Translations under genes and position numbers: made by a program
Notes under the pieces: model-generated
What the model saw: the letters and a program-made list of their open reading frames with translations, nothing else
The model's database searches: none
What the model was told of the DNA's origin: nothing
Part shown: positions 9,957-20,082 of the stretch, piece by piece
How positions within the stretch are numbered: position 1 is the stretch's first letter
How the letters are laid out: each line of letters starts with the position of its first letter
Source: Glandiceps talaboti
Taxonomy: Eukaryota; Hemichordata; Enteropneusta; Spengelidae
Assembly: GCF_964340395.1 (NCBI RefSeq)
Contig: NC_135562.1
Location: 5,650,134-5,685,133, forward strand
DNA: 35,000 nt
Reading direction: 5' to 3'

Positions 9957-10087
9957 GGTGAGTGTCGAGTTAGCGGAGTGGGTCCTACACGGCACTGCGT
10001 CGTATCGAACACAGTACCGCTTCAGTAGAGTCAATCATAAGCTTTAGTCTCATATGAACAAGTTCCACTTCACCACGGCTCACCCTG
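9957..10087 (-). repeat. Array core copy B3, right edge of the array
   Basis: Class B core with intact minus-strand A box, B box (GTTCGATAC) and a CTCACCTTTT end. The shared right flank runs to the AGAGGGCGATGT motif near 10190, after which array similarity stops. Confidence 0.85.
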
Positions 10088-10278
10088 TATATCCAGTAAA
10101 GTATGCACGCATATCACTGTACTGCAGCTGGTAGCCGAATGGTTCTTTAATTTGGTTGTGCAATCCATCTTCGTCATAAGAGGGCGATGTCACACGGCAC
10201 ACCGTCACTGTCACCCAGTGCATGATGCAGAATCATGACCGCTAGTTCAGGATGAAAACGGTTTGCGGTCGTTTTGAC

Positions 10279-10381
10279 GTTTAGCTAAAATGTCCACGTC
10301 GCTGGCGCTGTAGCGTGTCGGCTCTGTAGTAGACGAGACGCAGCACAGTTACAGCACAGCGACGTGTAGTTTTAGCTAAAA
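10279..10381. repeat. Imperfect inverted repeat with TTTAGCTAAA ends (MITE-like)
   Basis: Both ends carry the self-complementary TTTAGCTAAAA, followed inward by CACGTCGCTG and a partly matching GCTGTA stretch, giving arms of about 40 bp around a loop of about 20 bp. No coding capacity. It resembles a small non-autonomous transposon or a foldback hairpin. Confidence 0.55.
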
Positions 10382-10389
10382 GATCACAA

Positions 10390-11520
10390 AACATTTTATT
10401 TTGAACTCGCTCATGGTACTTGGCTGGCCCTCACGACACGTCACGGATTACAAATACTAACTTATTTGGTCTCGTCATTGTCATTGTTACTCAGGGGTAT
10501 GCAGCGCAGTTACAAATAATTCTTGGTATAGTTTCAGAATGAAGAGTACATTTTGTGTTAAAATTTTGTTCCCGACAACAATAGGGAGTATATTACTTTT
10601 CAGGCTTTCCTTGAAAAATAAATGTAAGGCCGATAACGTAAACAGATCATGAAATCCGCTGTATTGGTGGAAAAGCTCAAACGAAATCTACTTTATTCAA
10701 ACGGGAATTTGCATCTATTCATATATTCAACAGCTTTCCTTTGATGTAAATAAAAATGTACATGTTTGGTGTAAGCGGAGGTCTGATTGCAGTTAGTTAT
10801 AGGAACACAAAAGGTGGACGACATGGATGATGTAATTCGAGGTAAATGATCAAAGATGACTGCTGTAGTGACACATTATTCCAGTGTCAAAGGTCATGAA
10901 ACTCTGACAAGACATGGACTCGACGTTCGTGGTAACATTAAACTTTTCATGGCTTCAATCTCAGATTCTCGCATTAGTGTTTCTTCTGATAAGTAAAAGT
11001 CAGTGTGATTTTGGTTTAAAACCATCTTTTCAATAGCTCTACTACTTATACGAGGCAACCGTTCTTACACTTACATTTGAATACTATTCAGAAAAGTGGC
11101 GATAAATACTGTAGTGTATAACTGAGAGCGCATTTCTAATTTTCCCGCCAAATTGTAATGACCATTGTGTTTAGTGTTCGAGCTTGCATAAATGCCACCT
11201 CACCACCATCGATGGGAACTTCTATTCTCTTTATTTCCTATTACTAGTTACTCAGCTGAAAATGATAGCATTGTCTCTCTCGTCTCAATAAAAACCCAAC
11301 GTCACTAACAGCCACCATTCAAACGTAAAAAAACTGCCAAATCTTATTAATTTAAAAGATATAATCTTTAATATGCTATAATAGAATATACAAATATATG
11401 TTATACAAATACAATAAATGGCTATAAATAATCCATATCAAAATAGAACATTCAAATCAAAATATTCAACATAAAAAATAGAAAGTTAGGTTTCATATTT
11501 CCACTACAAAACAGACGTAG
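10390..11520. other. Non-coding region downstream of the MEX3-family gene
   Basis: No supported gene. A TTTTCCCGCCAAA stretch near 11140 matches the E2F site form, but it is isolated. A six-codon plus-strand ATG segment before GAG|GTAAAT near 10840 has a good start context but nothing follows it that could be the next exon. Confidence 0.4.
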
Positions 11521-11585
11521 GTGTGTAGTGTAGTGTAGTGTAGTGTAGTGTAGTGTAGTGTAGTGTAGTGTAGTGTAGTGTAGTC
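11521..11585. repeat. (TAGTG)n pentanucleotide microsatellite
   Basis: About twelve uninterrupted copies of TAGTG, ending in two TAGTC variants. It lies downstream of the MEX3-family stop codon. Confidence 0.95.
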
Positions 11586-11599
11586 TAGTCTATTTTGTA

Positions 11600-12079
11600 T
11601 CCAAGTCATTCAAAGTTTTAACGTACCGAAAAGTTTGTTTTTAAAGTTGCCTTATACAGAATCGCATTTACAGTGAAATTTTAATGTGTCTTCCTCGGGT
11701 GTCTTTATATATATATCTTTTGTGTAGTTCCATACATGTTTACTAAATCAAATCAAAATTGATAACTTTTACACGCAGTCGCATACGTACAGAAATATAG
11801 TAAATTACAATACATAAACAATACATTACAATCTAGCTAGAAGAATATAATAATTATAGTAAGTAATTTTTATTTTAAAAAATAAATTCAAGAGTTATTT
11901 CCATGATTTCTATTGAGCTATATTTCGAATATTCATTTAGATAATACATCTCTTTGGAATATATAGACTAATCTCTTAAATATTTTATTTGGTAATATAT
12001 CACTTTTAATAAATCAGATTTATAACAGTACGAGTAAACTTGAAAATATATAACATTTTGAAGCTTTCTCTTCACTGTT
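11600..12079 (-). other. Probable 3' untranslated region of the MEX3-family gene
   Basis: Strongly AT-rich sequence follows the stop codon on the minus strand. AATAAA occurs on the minus strand at 11989-11984 (about 90 bases after the stop) and 11874-11869 (about 205 bases after it), so either could direct cleavage. MEX3 transcripts in other animals often have long 3' UTRs, so the true end may be further. Confidence 0.4.
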
Positions 12080-13212
12080 TTACCAAGACAATATACGAAT
12101 TGCCTGAGTAGCTTGTTGATGGCAAACAGGGCAAACTGGGCGGGATTTCTCCAGCAGACGATTAGCGCACTCCATACAGAATAAATTGTGACCACACGGA
12201 ACTAGAGCGGCTACTATTTCACTGTTGTAGCAAATCAGACAGTCTCTCCTCTTAGGAATTTTTGTACAACCAATAGAATTGCCAGGACTTGATGACGTAG
12301 AGGTGGCAGGGGAATTCTCATCTGTGATTGGTGGGGATGTAGATGACGCTGTGTCCATGCTAATATCCCCACTTGGAGTAGCATAAACACTGCCTGTTTT
12401 ACCTGACAAGGGTGGGGATGTTGTAGAGACAGTGGTTTCAGGAAGAGTAAACATCACACTTCGAGAAAGATCTCCCCATATGTTGGTATTAGACGGGGGA
12501 GAAACCTCAAACTTGGAACGATCCTCATCTAAATCCCGCGAGATTTGGGAAGGGTTAAAGTTCAAAGGTGAATCCAATTGATCAGGAATGTCAGTATAAT
12601 TGAGGAAAGTAGAGACCCCACTTGTTGGAGGAGTTCCATTGAAAGAAAGGTACGATGTATATTTTTCATTAGAGTTGAAAGCAGTTTTGTGCTGGTACAT
12701 AGGTTTTGCGGTCATATTTTCAAAGTGTCCGCCACCAGATTTATTGGTGCAACCATCGTAACCGATCGAACCTGGAATATGCTGATTCATGTCGTTCTGA
12801 AGTTGCGATTGAATGTTTGTGCGGTTCTCGGGTAATTCGAGCTTACTCGAGTCGTAGGTTGCTTGTTTTTCCGTGCTTGAAGTGCTGGCATTAGCGGTGG
12901 GTGAAAAATGTTTCAATCGTTGCACAGTTGTTCCATGCCGGCCTACGCCTAATTCGACAACACAATGTGGTAAACTGACCTGTATTGCAGCCATACCTCG
13001 CGTGTTCGGAACTGGACAAGATACAAGAGAACTGCTAAGAGGGATGTGACCTGCCCGAATTTTACTGAAGTGTTCTGATGCATTAACGATTTCGCTTCTT
13101 GCCTTTGCAACGTCTCCAATCCGGCCGATTATCATAAAGACTGGGTTCTCCCAACGCTCTGGAGTTTTGATGTAAGTATTTGTTCTCAAGCGCAATGCTT
13201 TGATTTTGCAAC
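12080..13212 (-). CDS. mex3: MEX3-family KH/RING protein, exon 2 (most of KH1, eroded KH2, RING, stop)
   Basis: MEX3 proteins bind mRNA through two KH domains and carry a C-terminal RING E3 ligase domain, controlling translation and stability of target mRNAs in cytoplasmic granules and germ cells. The exon begins after a TTTTCAG acceptor (13213-13219 on the minus strand) with GT, completing Gly of the KH1 GRQG loop, then CKIKALRLRTNTYIKTP, the family signature. KH2 starts well (AAIQVSLP...VGRHGTTVQRL), but after the loop the expected TYIVTPSR-type strand and following motif are replaced by Ser/Thr-rich sequence, with only an LPEN...HI trace. A serine-rich linker follows. The C-terminus is a C3HC4 RING (CLIC, PCGHNLFCMEC, CPVC) and ends TQAIRILSW then TAA at 12082-12080. 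Joined to exon 1 it gives about 448 residues. The family call is secure; divergence suggests a fast-evolving paralogue. Confidence 0.93.
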
Positions 13213-13645
13213 CTGAAAATGGAATGAAAACAACAAACAAATAAATGAAGTTCATTTCATTTTGGATAATCAAATAATACTGACCTCCCAGGGAGAAATT
13301 GTGAAACGTGAATAGTTCAATTAGTTGTCCTAATCGTCATAGCCCCCACCCTGATTATACTAGTTGTAATAATCGTAGCGTTTGCTGTGATTGAGGGTTT
13401 TCCCTGTTGTTTTGTACTTTTTGTCGTTCGAATGTTTAACTGACAGCAAACGCTAAAATTCCTGTAACGTAAACGCAAATAAGCGACTTTTCTGCTAAAT
13501 TACGCCGTACCTGCCAAAAAATCGGACTTTTCCTAACTCCAACATTAATTACGGAGCCTTCAAGGCCCAATTGAAATGTTCAGAGGACTGGAAGGTATAC
13601 CCAATGCCGTCAAAATTTGCGAAAGTAGCAATGGTCTGTACACAC
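13213..13645 (-). other. mex3: Intron of the MEX3-family gene (433 bp)
   Basis: The donor is CAAG|GTGTGT at 13646/13645 and the acceptor TTTTCAG|GT ends at 13213. The split falls after the first base of the glycine codon in the KH1 GRQG loop. Removing it restores the family sequence VAEIVGRQGCKIKAL without a gap. Confidence 0.85.
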
Positions 13646-13859
13646 CTTGCCTTCCAACTATTTCAGCCACATGTTGGGAGCTTGTAACTGGTACATATTC
13701 AGTCACCATAACACCGTCTTTATCCGTATCGTTCGGACTAGACGAACCATAGGCCGCAGTAAGTCCATTTCGGAGCCCGAAGTCTGACTTCAAATTCAGA
13801 TCAGGGAGTTGAGAAAGTTTATCTTCTTTTACGTATACCCTCGGTTCATTCCACCCCAT
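13646..13859 (-). CDS. mex3: MEX3-family KH/RING protein, exon 1 (N-terminus and start of KH1)
   Basis: Encodes the N-terminal 71 residues plus the first base of the next codon. The end reads VTEYVPVTSSQHVAEIVGRQ, closely matching the start of KH1 in known MEX3 proteins. I chose the ATG at 13859-13857 (MGWNEPRVY) because an acceptor-like TTATGCTTAG ends at 13876, just upstream, suggesting that the sequence before it is intron or leader. In-frame ATGs at 13922, 13910 and 13883 would add up to 21 hydrophobic residues unlike any MEX3 N-terminus. The N-terminal region is short compared with vertebrate members. Together with exon 2 the N-terminal KH fold is complete. Confidence 0.85.
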
Positions 13860-14713
13860 TGGGGTTAAATACGAACTAAGCATAAATAGAAAGACATGAT
13901 TTAAGTACATATGTAGGTACATACGGAATTATTTTTTTTTGAATGCCCAGGCCTATCCCCGTGATGCGATTGAAATGTCACCCGGCTCGGGAGTAAATAC
14001 ACCGAAAGAGGTCAGAGGTTCCCGCGTATATTTCGGTTAATAAACTGGATTCGGCACACTTGAGTTTGTAACTTGATTAAATATACTGTATTTGGAAAGG
14101 AGTATCTCAAATGCCAGGTGTTGATGAGACGACACCTCAATTGACTGTTTTGTCTCCCATTCCTGTAATGTGCCGTAAACGGTGCCGAATAATAATTATG
14201 ATAATTCTCTGCTACGTGCACGCTGTCATTTTCCCGATACACAGTAACGCCCCAAGTTGAACTATATGCAACGCCTCTCCACATGCATTAAAACGTTACA
14301 AATGAGAACGTTGGCAAAAGTATATACATTGGTTAATAAATACAACGCGTGGTTTTAATACGAGTTTCTTTTTTTTCGCTAACTTTCAATTTCACTACAT
14401 TTTGTCATTATTTTATTCAGAATATGAAGGGATTGTAACAAAAGGTTGTTAGCTTAGCTTTAGGGTTGGTATAGTTGGTGTGGTTAGGGCAATGGACATT
14501 GCTGAGAGTAATGGGTGAGAGGTACGTACAAATTTAGGGAACACTCAAGGCTTACAAACATGCGGAGCTAAAACATGTAATACATACTGTTTGGGGCTAA
14601 TGTTTAGTGTTTCACGACGTACGTAGCTTCAAAGGAACCATGCTGACATGAAATATCAGTTCATAGTTGCATTAGTCTCGCCGCCAAATTGGTTACTTAG
14701 ACGTATACCTTAC

Positions 14714-14897
14714 CTTGCAAGATTTGGAAGGAATGAAGGAAGAGCTGCGTTGCCACACGTCTGCATTGGTATAGCCATTTCACTACAGTGATGCTCCGTT
14801 GAAGAGAGCATGCGGCATCAGTGGCCAGCTGCACCTGTATTGTACTGTTTGAATGTGCTGACCAATAGCGAGCTCGAATTGAATATTTTGTTGTCAA
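14714..14897 (-). other. Possible 5' untranslated exon of the MEX3-family gene
   Basis: A strong splice donor CAAG|GTAAGG ends an exon at 14714 on the minus strand, and an acceptor-like site at 13876 precedes the chosen start codon, giving a plausible intron of 837 bp. An open frame of 66 codons crosses the donor but has no recognisable content. Splice-site pattern only; no transcript evidence. Confidence 0.2.
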
Positions 14898-14899
14898 TC

Positions 14900-15610
14900 A
14901 GAAGTCGGCTCCCCATCTGTCAATACTAACAAATGTGCATTGTGTGGAAATAACTAACTGTATCATGACTAACATTTAGAAGTAAATATGCATACTACGT
15001 TACAGAACATTGCACTTGAGGTTGTGTTTGTGCCTACAGCGTCAGGTTGAGATGGCTGGTGATTAATAAACGGTTGAACGTATTACACTTTACAGAGCAG
15101 ACGACAAGTAAAATTCGGACAAAGAATAGTAGTTAGAAAAAATACGTGACGAATAAGGTACAAATTTACACCTAACTTCTATGCAATTACCCGTTACACA
15201 ATCGACTGTGAGGGCGCTGTTCTTCAGTATGTGTGTCCCATGGGGGTATTGCCACTGCTGTCCATTCAACCATTTACTGGTACATCAAATTGCAAGGGAA
15301 ATACATGTATATGTACAGTGTTTGGTATGCAGTATCCCCCACATCAGTAGAGGACAGTATATTCCCCACTTCCCGTTTACATTGTACAAAAGGCAATTGA
15401 CTTTAAGATGAAATTTACTTAAAATTTCAAGTTTACGAGGTGAGACGGTGTCCTATCATAGATTACCATTAAACTAATTCGTCTTTACGTTCATTGTATA
15501 AATGTACAGTGCTTTATACAGCTTGATTCGGAGCGGAGAGATTTTCTGAACTTTAATGTCGAGACTACATGAACGTCACCGGCAACTTTGGCCATGCATA
15601 TCGAAATGAT
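14900..15610. other. Non-coding spacer
   Basis: No supported gene or repeat family. AT-rich unique-looking sequence between the MEX3-family gene and the decayed array relative at 15.7 kb. Confidence 0.4.
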
Positions 15611-15736
15611 AGGGTCTGATTAAGTTCATTTGAAAAAGGAGGCTATGTATAAAACCCCTGTGGAGCAAATGTAGATAAGTTTAGCTATACTAGTTTGAAA
15701 AAGCAAAATAAGAACAAAATTAGTGAACTTGAAAAA

Positions 15737-15853
15737 GGGTACGGGAAGAATCGAGCGGTCACTCTCCACGACATATGAATATATACCAATTACAAAGTTA
15801 TATCTTACGTTTCCAGCTCGGTTCGATGTGAACGAAGACCATTGCTCACCCTG
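15737..15853 (-). repeat. Decayed isolated relative of the array core (E1)
   Basis: A purine-rich left segment ends TTGAAAAAGGGTACG. The core is highly diverged but keeps TTGCTCACCCTGGATGTTCAC at its right end, and the right flank carries CGTAGAGGGCAGTATAG near 15939-15955, the position of AGAGGGCGATATA in array monomers. Same direction as the array, 5.6 kb away. Confidence 0.6.
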
Positions 15854-16197
15854 GATGTTCACAAGTATATTGTGATTTATTATTTGGTGCACTGTGTTTA
15901 GGCGATACTTATAAACGAACTGATATTGCATGTGGTCGTAGAGGGCAGTATAGCTTTCCAACGGCAGAGCTAAATTGAGGCGCACCAAAATATTAGGTTA
16001 GATAATTGTTGCTGACTTGCTCTGCTACTGACGTTCGTGCGTTCGTGTATAGGCTATTGACAATATGAGTTTGGTACTACGAACCTTTTATACCTGTCAT
16101 ACACATGAAGTCACGTGATCGAGATGTGTGATGTTTATGATTCTTTATGGAAATTTGCCATTTTAGATAAACATATGTAATAGTAACAGAACCCATG

Positions 16198-16386
16198 ACA
16201 CGTGAGTTCCAGAGTGGGTCGTACTTGGGTACTCAGGGATATTTGCACTCGTACTGGCAGTGTTTTCTACTGCACTTTCACTCACTCACTACGCTCGTGA
16301 AAGTACGGGCGCAGAGAACACTGGTACTGCAAGCACTCGTGCAAAATACCCCGAGAACGCCGCACTTAATTGCATTCACGTAGTAC
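16198..16386. repeat. Imperfect palindrome of about 190 bp (MITE-like)
   Basis: The arms CTCAGGGATATTTGCAC...CACTTTCAC and the complement of GTGAAAGTACGG...GTGCAAAATACCCCGAG pair around a short centre near 16290. Weaker pairing extends outward to ACGTGAGT and ACTTAATTGCATTCACGT. There is no coding capacity beyond a chance frame through the palindrome. It looks like a foldback or small inverted-repeat transposon. Confidence 0.55.
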
Positions 16387-16739
16387 CATGGGATTCTCTT
16401 AGCTCCTTCTATGTTACAAGATAAACAAACAGATAATTAACCCATAAATGAGATAAATCTATGAGCACATGATGAGAAAGTGGAGCATGACACTTCATAG
16501 CAACTAGTTGTGAGTTATTTCTTCCAATACCATCACCATGATTCAAGTTTCAAATACTTGCTCATAAACGACTTTTAAAAAAAATTGTACAGTAAACAAA
16601 ACGAACGAACAAACAAAAAAACAAATAAACCTGTTACCTGACATTTTCGACTACATCCTTCAGTCTTTGTCAACGGTTATCAAGCCATTATTCAGAACAC
16701 ATGACCTTACGGATAAATTGGCTTAATAAGGGGCCCGGA

Positions 16740-16965
16740 TAGGTGTCTGGAGTTAAAATATATGAAATAAAATGTAAGATAAAAAAGAATACGAAGGTGA
16801 ACTTGAAAAAAGGTGAGTGTCGAGTTCAACTAAGCGACGACTCATCTTGCATTTTTTACTGATAGAAAATGGGTTATCATTTGAGTCATTCTTAACCATG
16901 TGTTGTGCAGTGCAATCATTGATAACGAGATATATTATCGTTGAGGGCGATATAACTCCCATGAG
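16740..16965 (-). repeat. Decayed relative of the array monomer with a deleted core (E2)
   Basis: The purine-rich left segment runs into AAAAAAGGTGAGTGTCGAGTT at 16806, the exact class A/B core start, then jumps through ACTCATCTTG to a right flank with GTTGTGCAGTGCAATCATTG and TTGAGGGCGATATAAC, the conserved monomer right side. The core interior is missing, by a deletion different from class D. Confidence 0.65.
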
Positions 16966-17002
16966 GTTATGTTGGAGAAAAGAAAGTAGAGACGTTCAAT
17001 GT

Positions 17003-17134
<132 letters not shown>

Positions 17135-17231
17135 GAGGGTGGAGTAAGAGAAGGAGACGGAGACAGACCGACATACAGCGATATAAACATGAACATATAG
17201 AGTGACTAGACTTGGAGACAGACACACGGAC

Positions 17232-19380
17232 AAACAGACGAAGAACGCAGAGAAACAGATCTCGTAAAGAAAACAGTCAAACCTAAATGGAAAGAGAGAA
17301 AAAGAAAAGGTTCAGTTTCGAATGAGCCTTAAGGCAGTGAGCTACAATAGATAATGTTGCATTTAATAGACATCAAGTGAAGGAGTTAGTATAATACAAC
17401 TTGTGTACTTTAAAAACGTCACGTCCCATCGCTAACGTCTTCACAGCGACAGTAAACATAAAAGATGACGTACCCTCGTATCACAACAAATGATCGCCAA
17501 AACAGTACTAGTCAAACAACAATCAAACACCCACCTTTGTCATCAGAACAAAGTCAATCCTTGCATTGACCGCCGTCTCACCTGGAGATATTCACATGTA
17601 AATTGAATTCTACTGTATAGTAGTGAATTAAGCTCCGTATTACTCTAGTTAATCTCAATTCAATTGGGACGAGGTTCATTGAAACTTGGTTTGAAAACAC
17701 GACTTGCCTTTTTTCGCAGTTTGCCCTGCTTCATTCAAAACTCTCCCCTAGCTATGATACTTGCCCTTATACTATTGTAATATCCCCATCATTGTGAGCC
17801 ACACCCTTGCACACAACTTAAAACGGCCGTATATTGTAAGGACACTCTCACAAATACAAAACAAACTCAATAAAAATGAAGTGAATTGAAGAGAGTGTAT
17901 TAAAAAGAACATTGTGAACTTTTATTACATCATCCCCAAATAAAACTGAAGTAAATACATTTTCTTTTTTTTTAAATTTATCCATAAAACTGAAATCAAA
18001 TATTACAAGTCGCAGTACTTTCGTATTTTTGGTATTTAAAAATATGAAAATCTTTAACATATCTTATTGCTTGGAACATCAAGAAATAGAAACAAAAAGG
18101 TAGCAGACGACATTCGTGAACACGCGCGCGTCCATTTTGTTTCGGTGCGCATCCCAGAGTGCGCATGTACAGTAGTCAGTGGAAACCAGTGTTTTACATT
18201 ACATGTATCATTGTATCGTATTGCTATCGATACTGTGTTTTGGTCTGTGAATTGTCATAAATGACAAAAAAAGAATTCGTGAGTAAGTGATTGTTTTTGC
18301 TTTCAGGTGTTGATGTCGTCAAATATTGACAGCAGAGTACTAGTACATAGAATTGAAGAGACTAATCGAGTCCATTACATTGCTGCAGCTTGTGTAAGAT
18401 TTTCGATAAAGCACATGTTGGAACAACTTATATATGTACCACTCATCAATACTTGGTTTTTAACGTGTCAAAATAATTTAGTTAATTAAGGACAAATAAT
18501 TGTCCACCATAAATTGAATTTGAACGGATTGATATAGATATTTGATAACAAGGGCGGAGCAAGTCGCCTTAGTCGGTGTAGTATAGTCCTACCAACGTTA
18601 CTAAGTGACAATTCTCTGCATCACTTTTTATAACATTCACTGTAGCCTAATCAAGTGCATTTACTTTACTCATCGTCAAAATGATAACTTGTACTCGGCG
18701 CAGTGGAGAACTTTTACTAACCTCTTAGAAAATAACACGCAGAAAAATTAACATTTATCACCGTGCAAGGTTTGAACATGATGATGAAATCTTAAAAATG
18801 TACGTACTTGGGTTCAACGTTTTTTACATGTCTGAAAAAATGCGTCATTATATTCAAATATTGTTGACAATAAGGTAACAGTTTTGATATAAGGGACTTG
18901 AAATAAAAAAATTTCAAAAGCTTGATAGGCTGTTTGTATGGTTGGAGTATTGAACGACGGTGGGATGTCTTTGTTGGCTGGGACCTCGGATAGACAACAC
19001 AGTACTGAATCTATCAAGTTCACTAATGTTTGTCTCATCTCGTATTTTACGGTTAGTAACTTCCATTTGATGGACTAATGACATTTTACACTGCTTTCAT
19101 TATCCATACTCTTTCCAGAATTCAATCAACTTTACTCAAGCGATAATGTAGTTCTACATGAGCTGAATTGCAAACCGATCAGTGCTCTGACCACGAAGTT
19201 GAAAGATGCCCCCGCCCCTCCAGCACTTGTTAGCTGAACGTTAGCCTCAATTCGCTGTTGAACGATTTTGATTGAGTCATCTAAACTAGTTCAAGTTGAA
19301 ATAATCCAACTGCGAAGTGACATAGCTAGCTAAAGATATATACAGTCCAGTAGTTTGTCACAAACTATGTCTTGTTTAAA
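17232..19380. other. Non-coding stretch
   Basis: No supported exon. A strong minus-strand donor CCAG|GTGAGA near 17580 follows about 33 open codons starting with ATG, and a donor-like GAG|GTTAGT is near 18722. Neither reading frame resembles a known protein. Confidence 0.35.
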
Positions 19381-19575
19381 GGCCAGTTCTAGATTGTGAT
19401 TAAAATATTGGGTGTGACAACCAGTTGTCTGGCTGCCCTATAGAAAAATGTCACCTGGAACAAAAGGATGACCCAGGCCTTTGTAATCCTTATAACTCCG
19501 CTGATAACACTAATGTGACAACCAGTGAAAAACCCACCTTTAAAGCTGCACTAGCTGTAACTTTGAAACGGGTTT
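19381..19575. repeat. Probable short interspersed element with an internal direct repeat
   Basis: TGTGACAACCAGT occurs at 19413-19425 and again at 19514-19526. The segment ends with CTTTAAAGCTGCACTAGCTG, which looks like the edge of a dispersed repeat. Copy number cannot be judged from one window. Confidence 0.3.
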
Positions 19576-20082
19576 GTTTTTAGATATTTCGACTCGTAAT
19601 ACCTTACACCCTGAACGGTATTGAATTACCCCTCCACTGTTTATGGCCGTACACATAATATGATACAAGAATCTCAATCAAATTTATTTTTCGCGTCCGC
19701 ACCATAATTATAAGCAGTTCCCCCAACGTTATAATTAGTTTAACCTGTTACTGTACTACTTATGGGCAATATCCACATTTACTTAAACGTAGCGTATTTA
19801 TAATTGTTGGCATGGTAACAATTTGTGATACAGTGGTTTGGTTATCTGATCGGAAAAAATAATACACCAGTCATAGCTAGTGCATGCTTTAAAGTATACA
19901 CAGGATGGCCTACTACAACGACTTGTCTCCATGTAACACAAATACTACACATAGCTAAAGACAGGCTAGTGATACATTTTAGAACGTATTGTGCACCCCT
20001 TCAATTCAAGGACATTGTGTTAAGCGATTATAGCCAGAGGAAGCAAAGAATTTCTTGGTCATACAATATATAATATAATCTC

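Noticed and set aside
3626-10087. Regularly spaced repeats reminiscent of a CRISPR array
   Set aside because: The units are about 130 bp inside related 600-bp monomers, in animal DNA with introns. Spacers are homologous, not unique.
10800-10850. Plus-strand exon ATGGATGATGTAATTCGAG before GTAAAT
   Set aside because: Only six codons, with no downstream plus-strand exon recognisable before the minus-strand MEX3-family gene.
13560-13645. Continuation of the MEX3 exon 1 frame past GRQG
   Set aside because: The CAAG|GTGTGT donor and matching exon 2 acceptor rebuild the conserved KH1 loop exactly. The read-through sequence does not resemble KH.
14012-14284. 90-residue minus-strand frame upstream of the MEX3-family gene
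   Set aside because: No family resemblance, and no splice sites that would join it in frame to exon 1. It lies in the presumed leader or intron region.
17580-17690. Minus-strand frame MNLVPIEL... ending at CCAG|GTGAGA
   Set aside because: About 33 codons of unremarkable composition with no partner exon. The donor alone is not enough.
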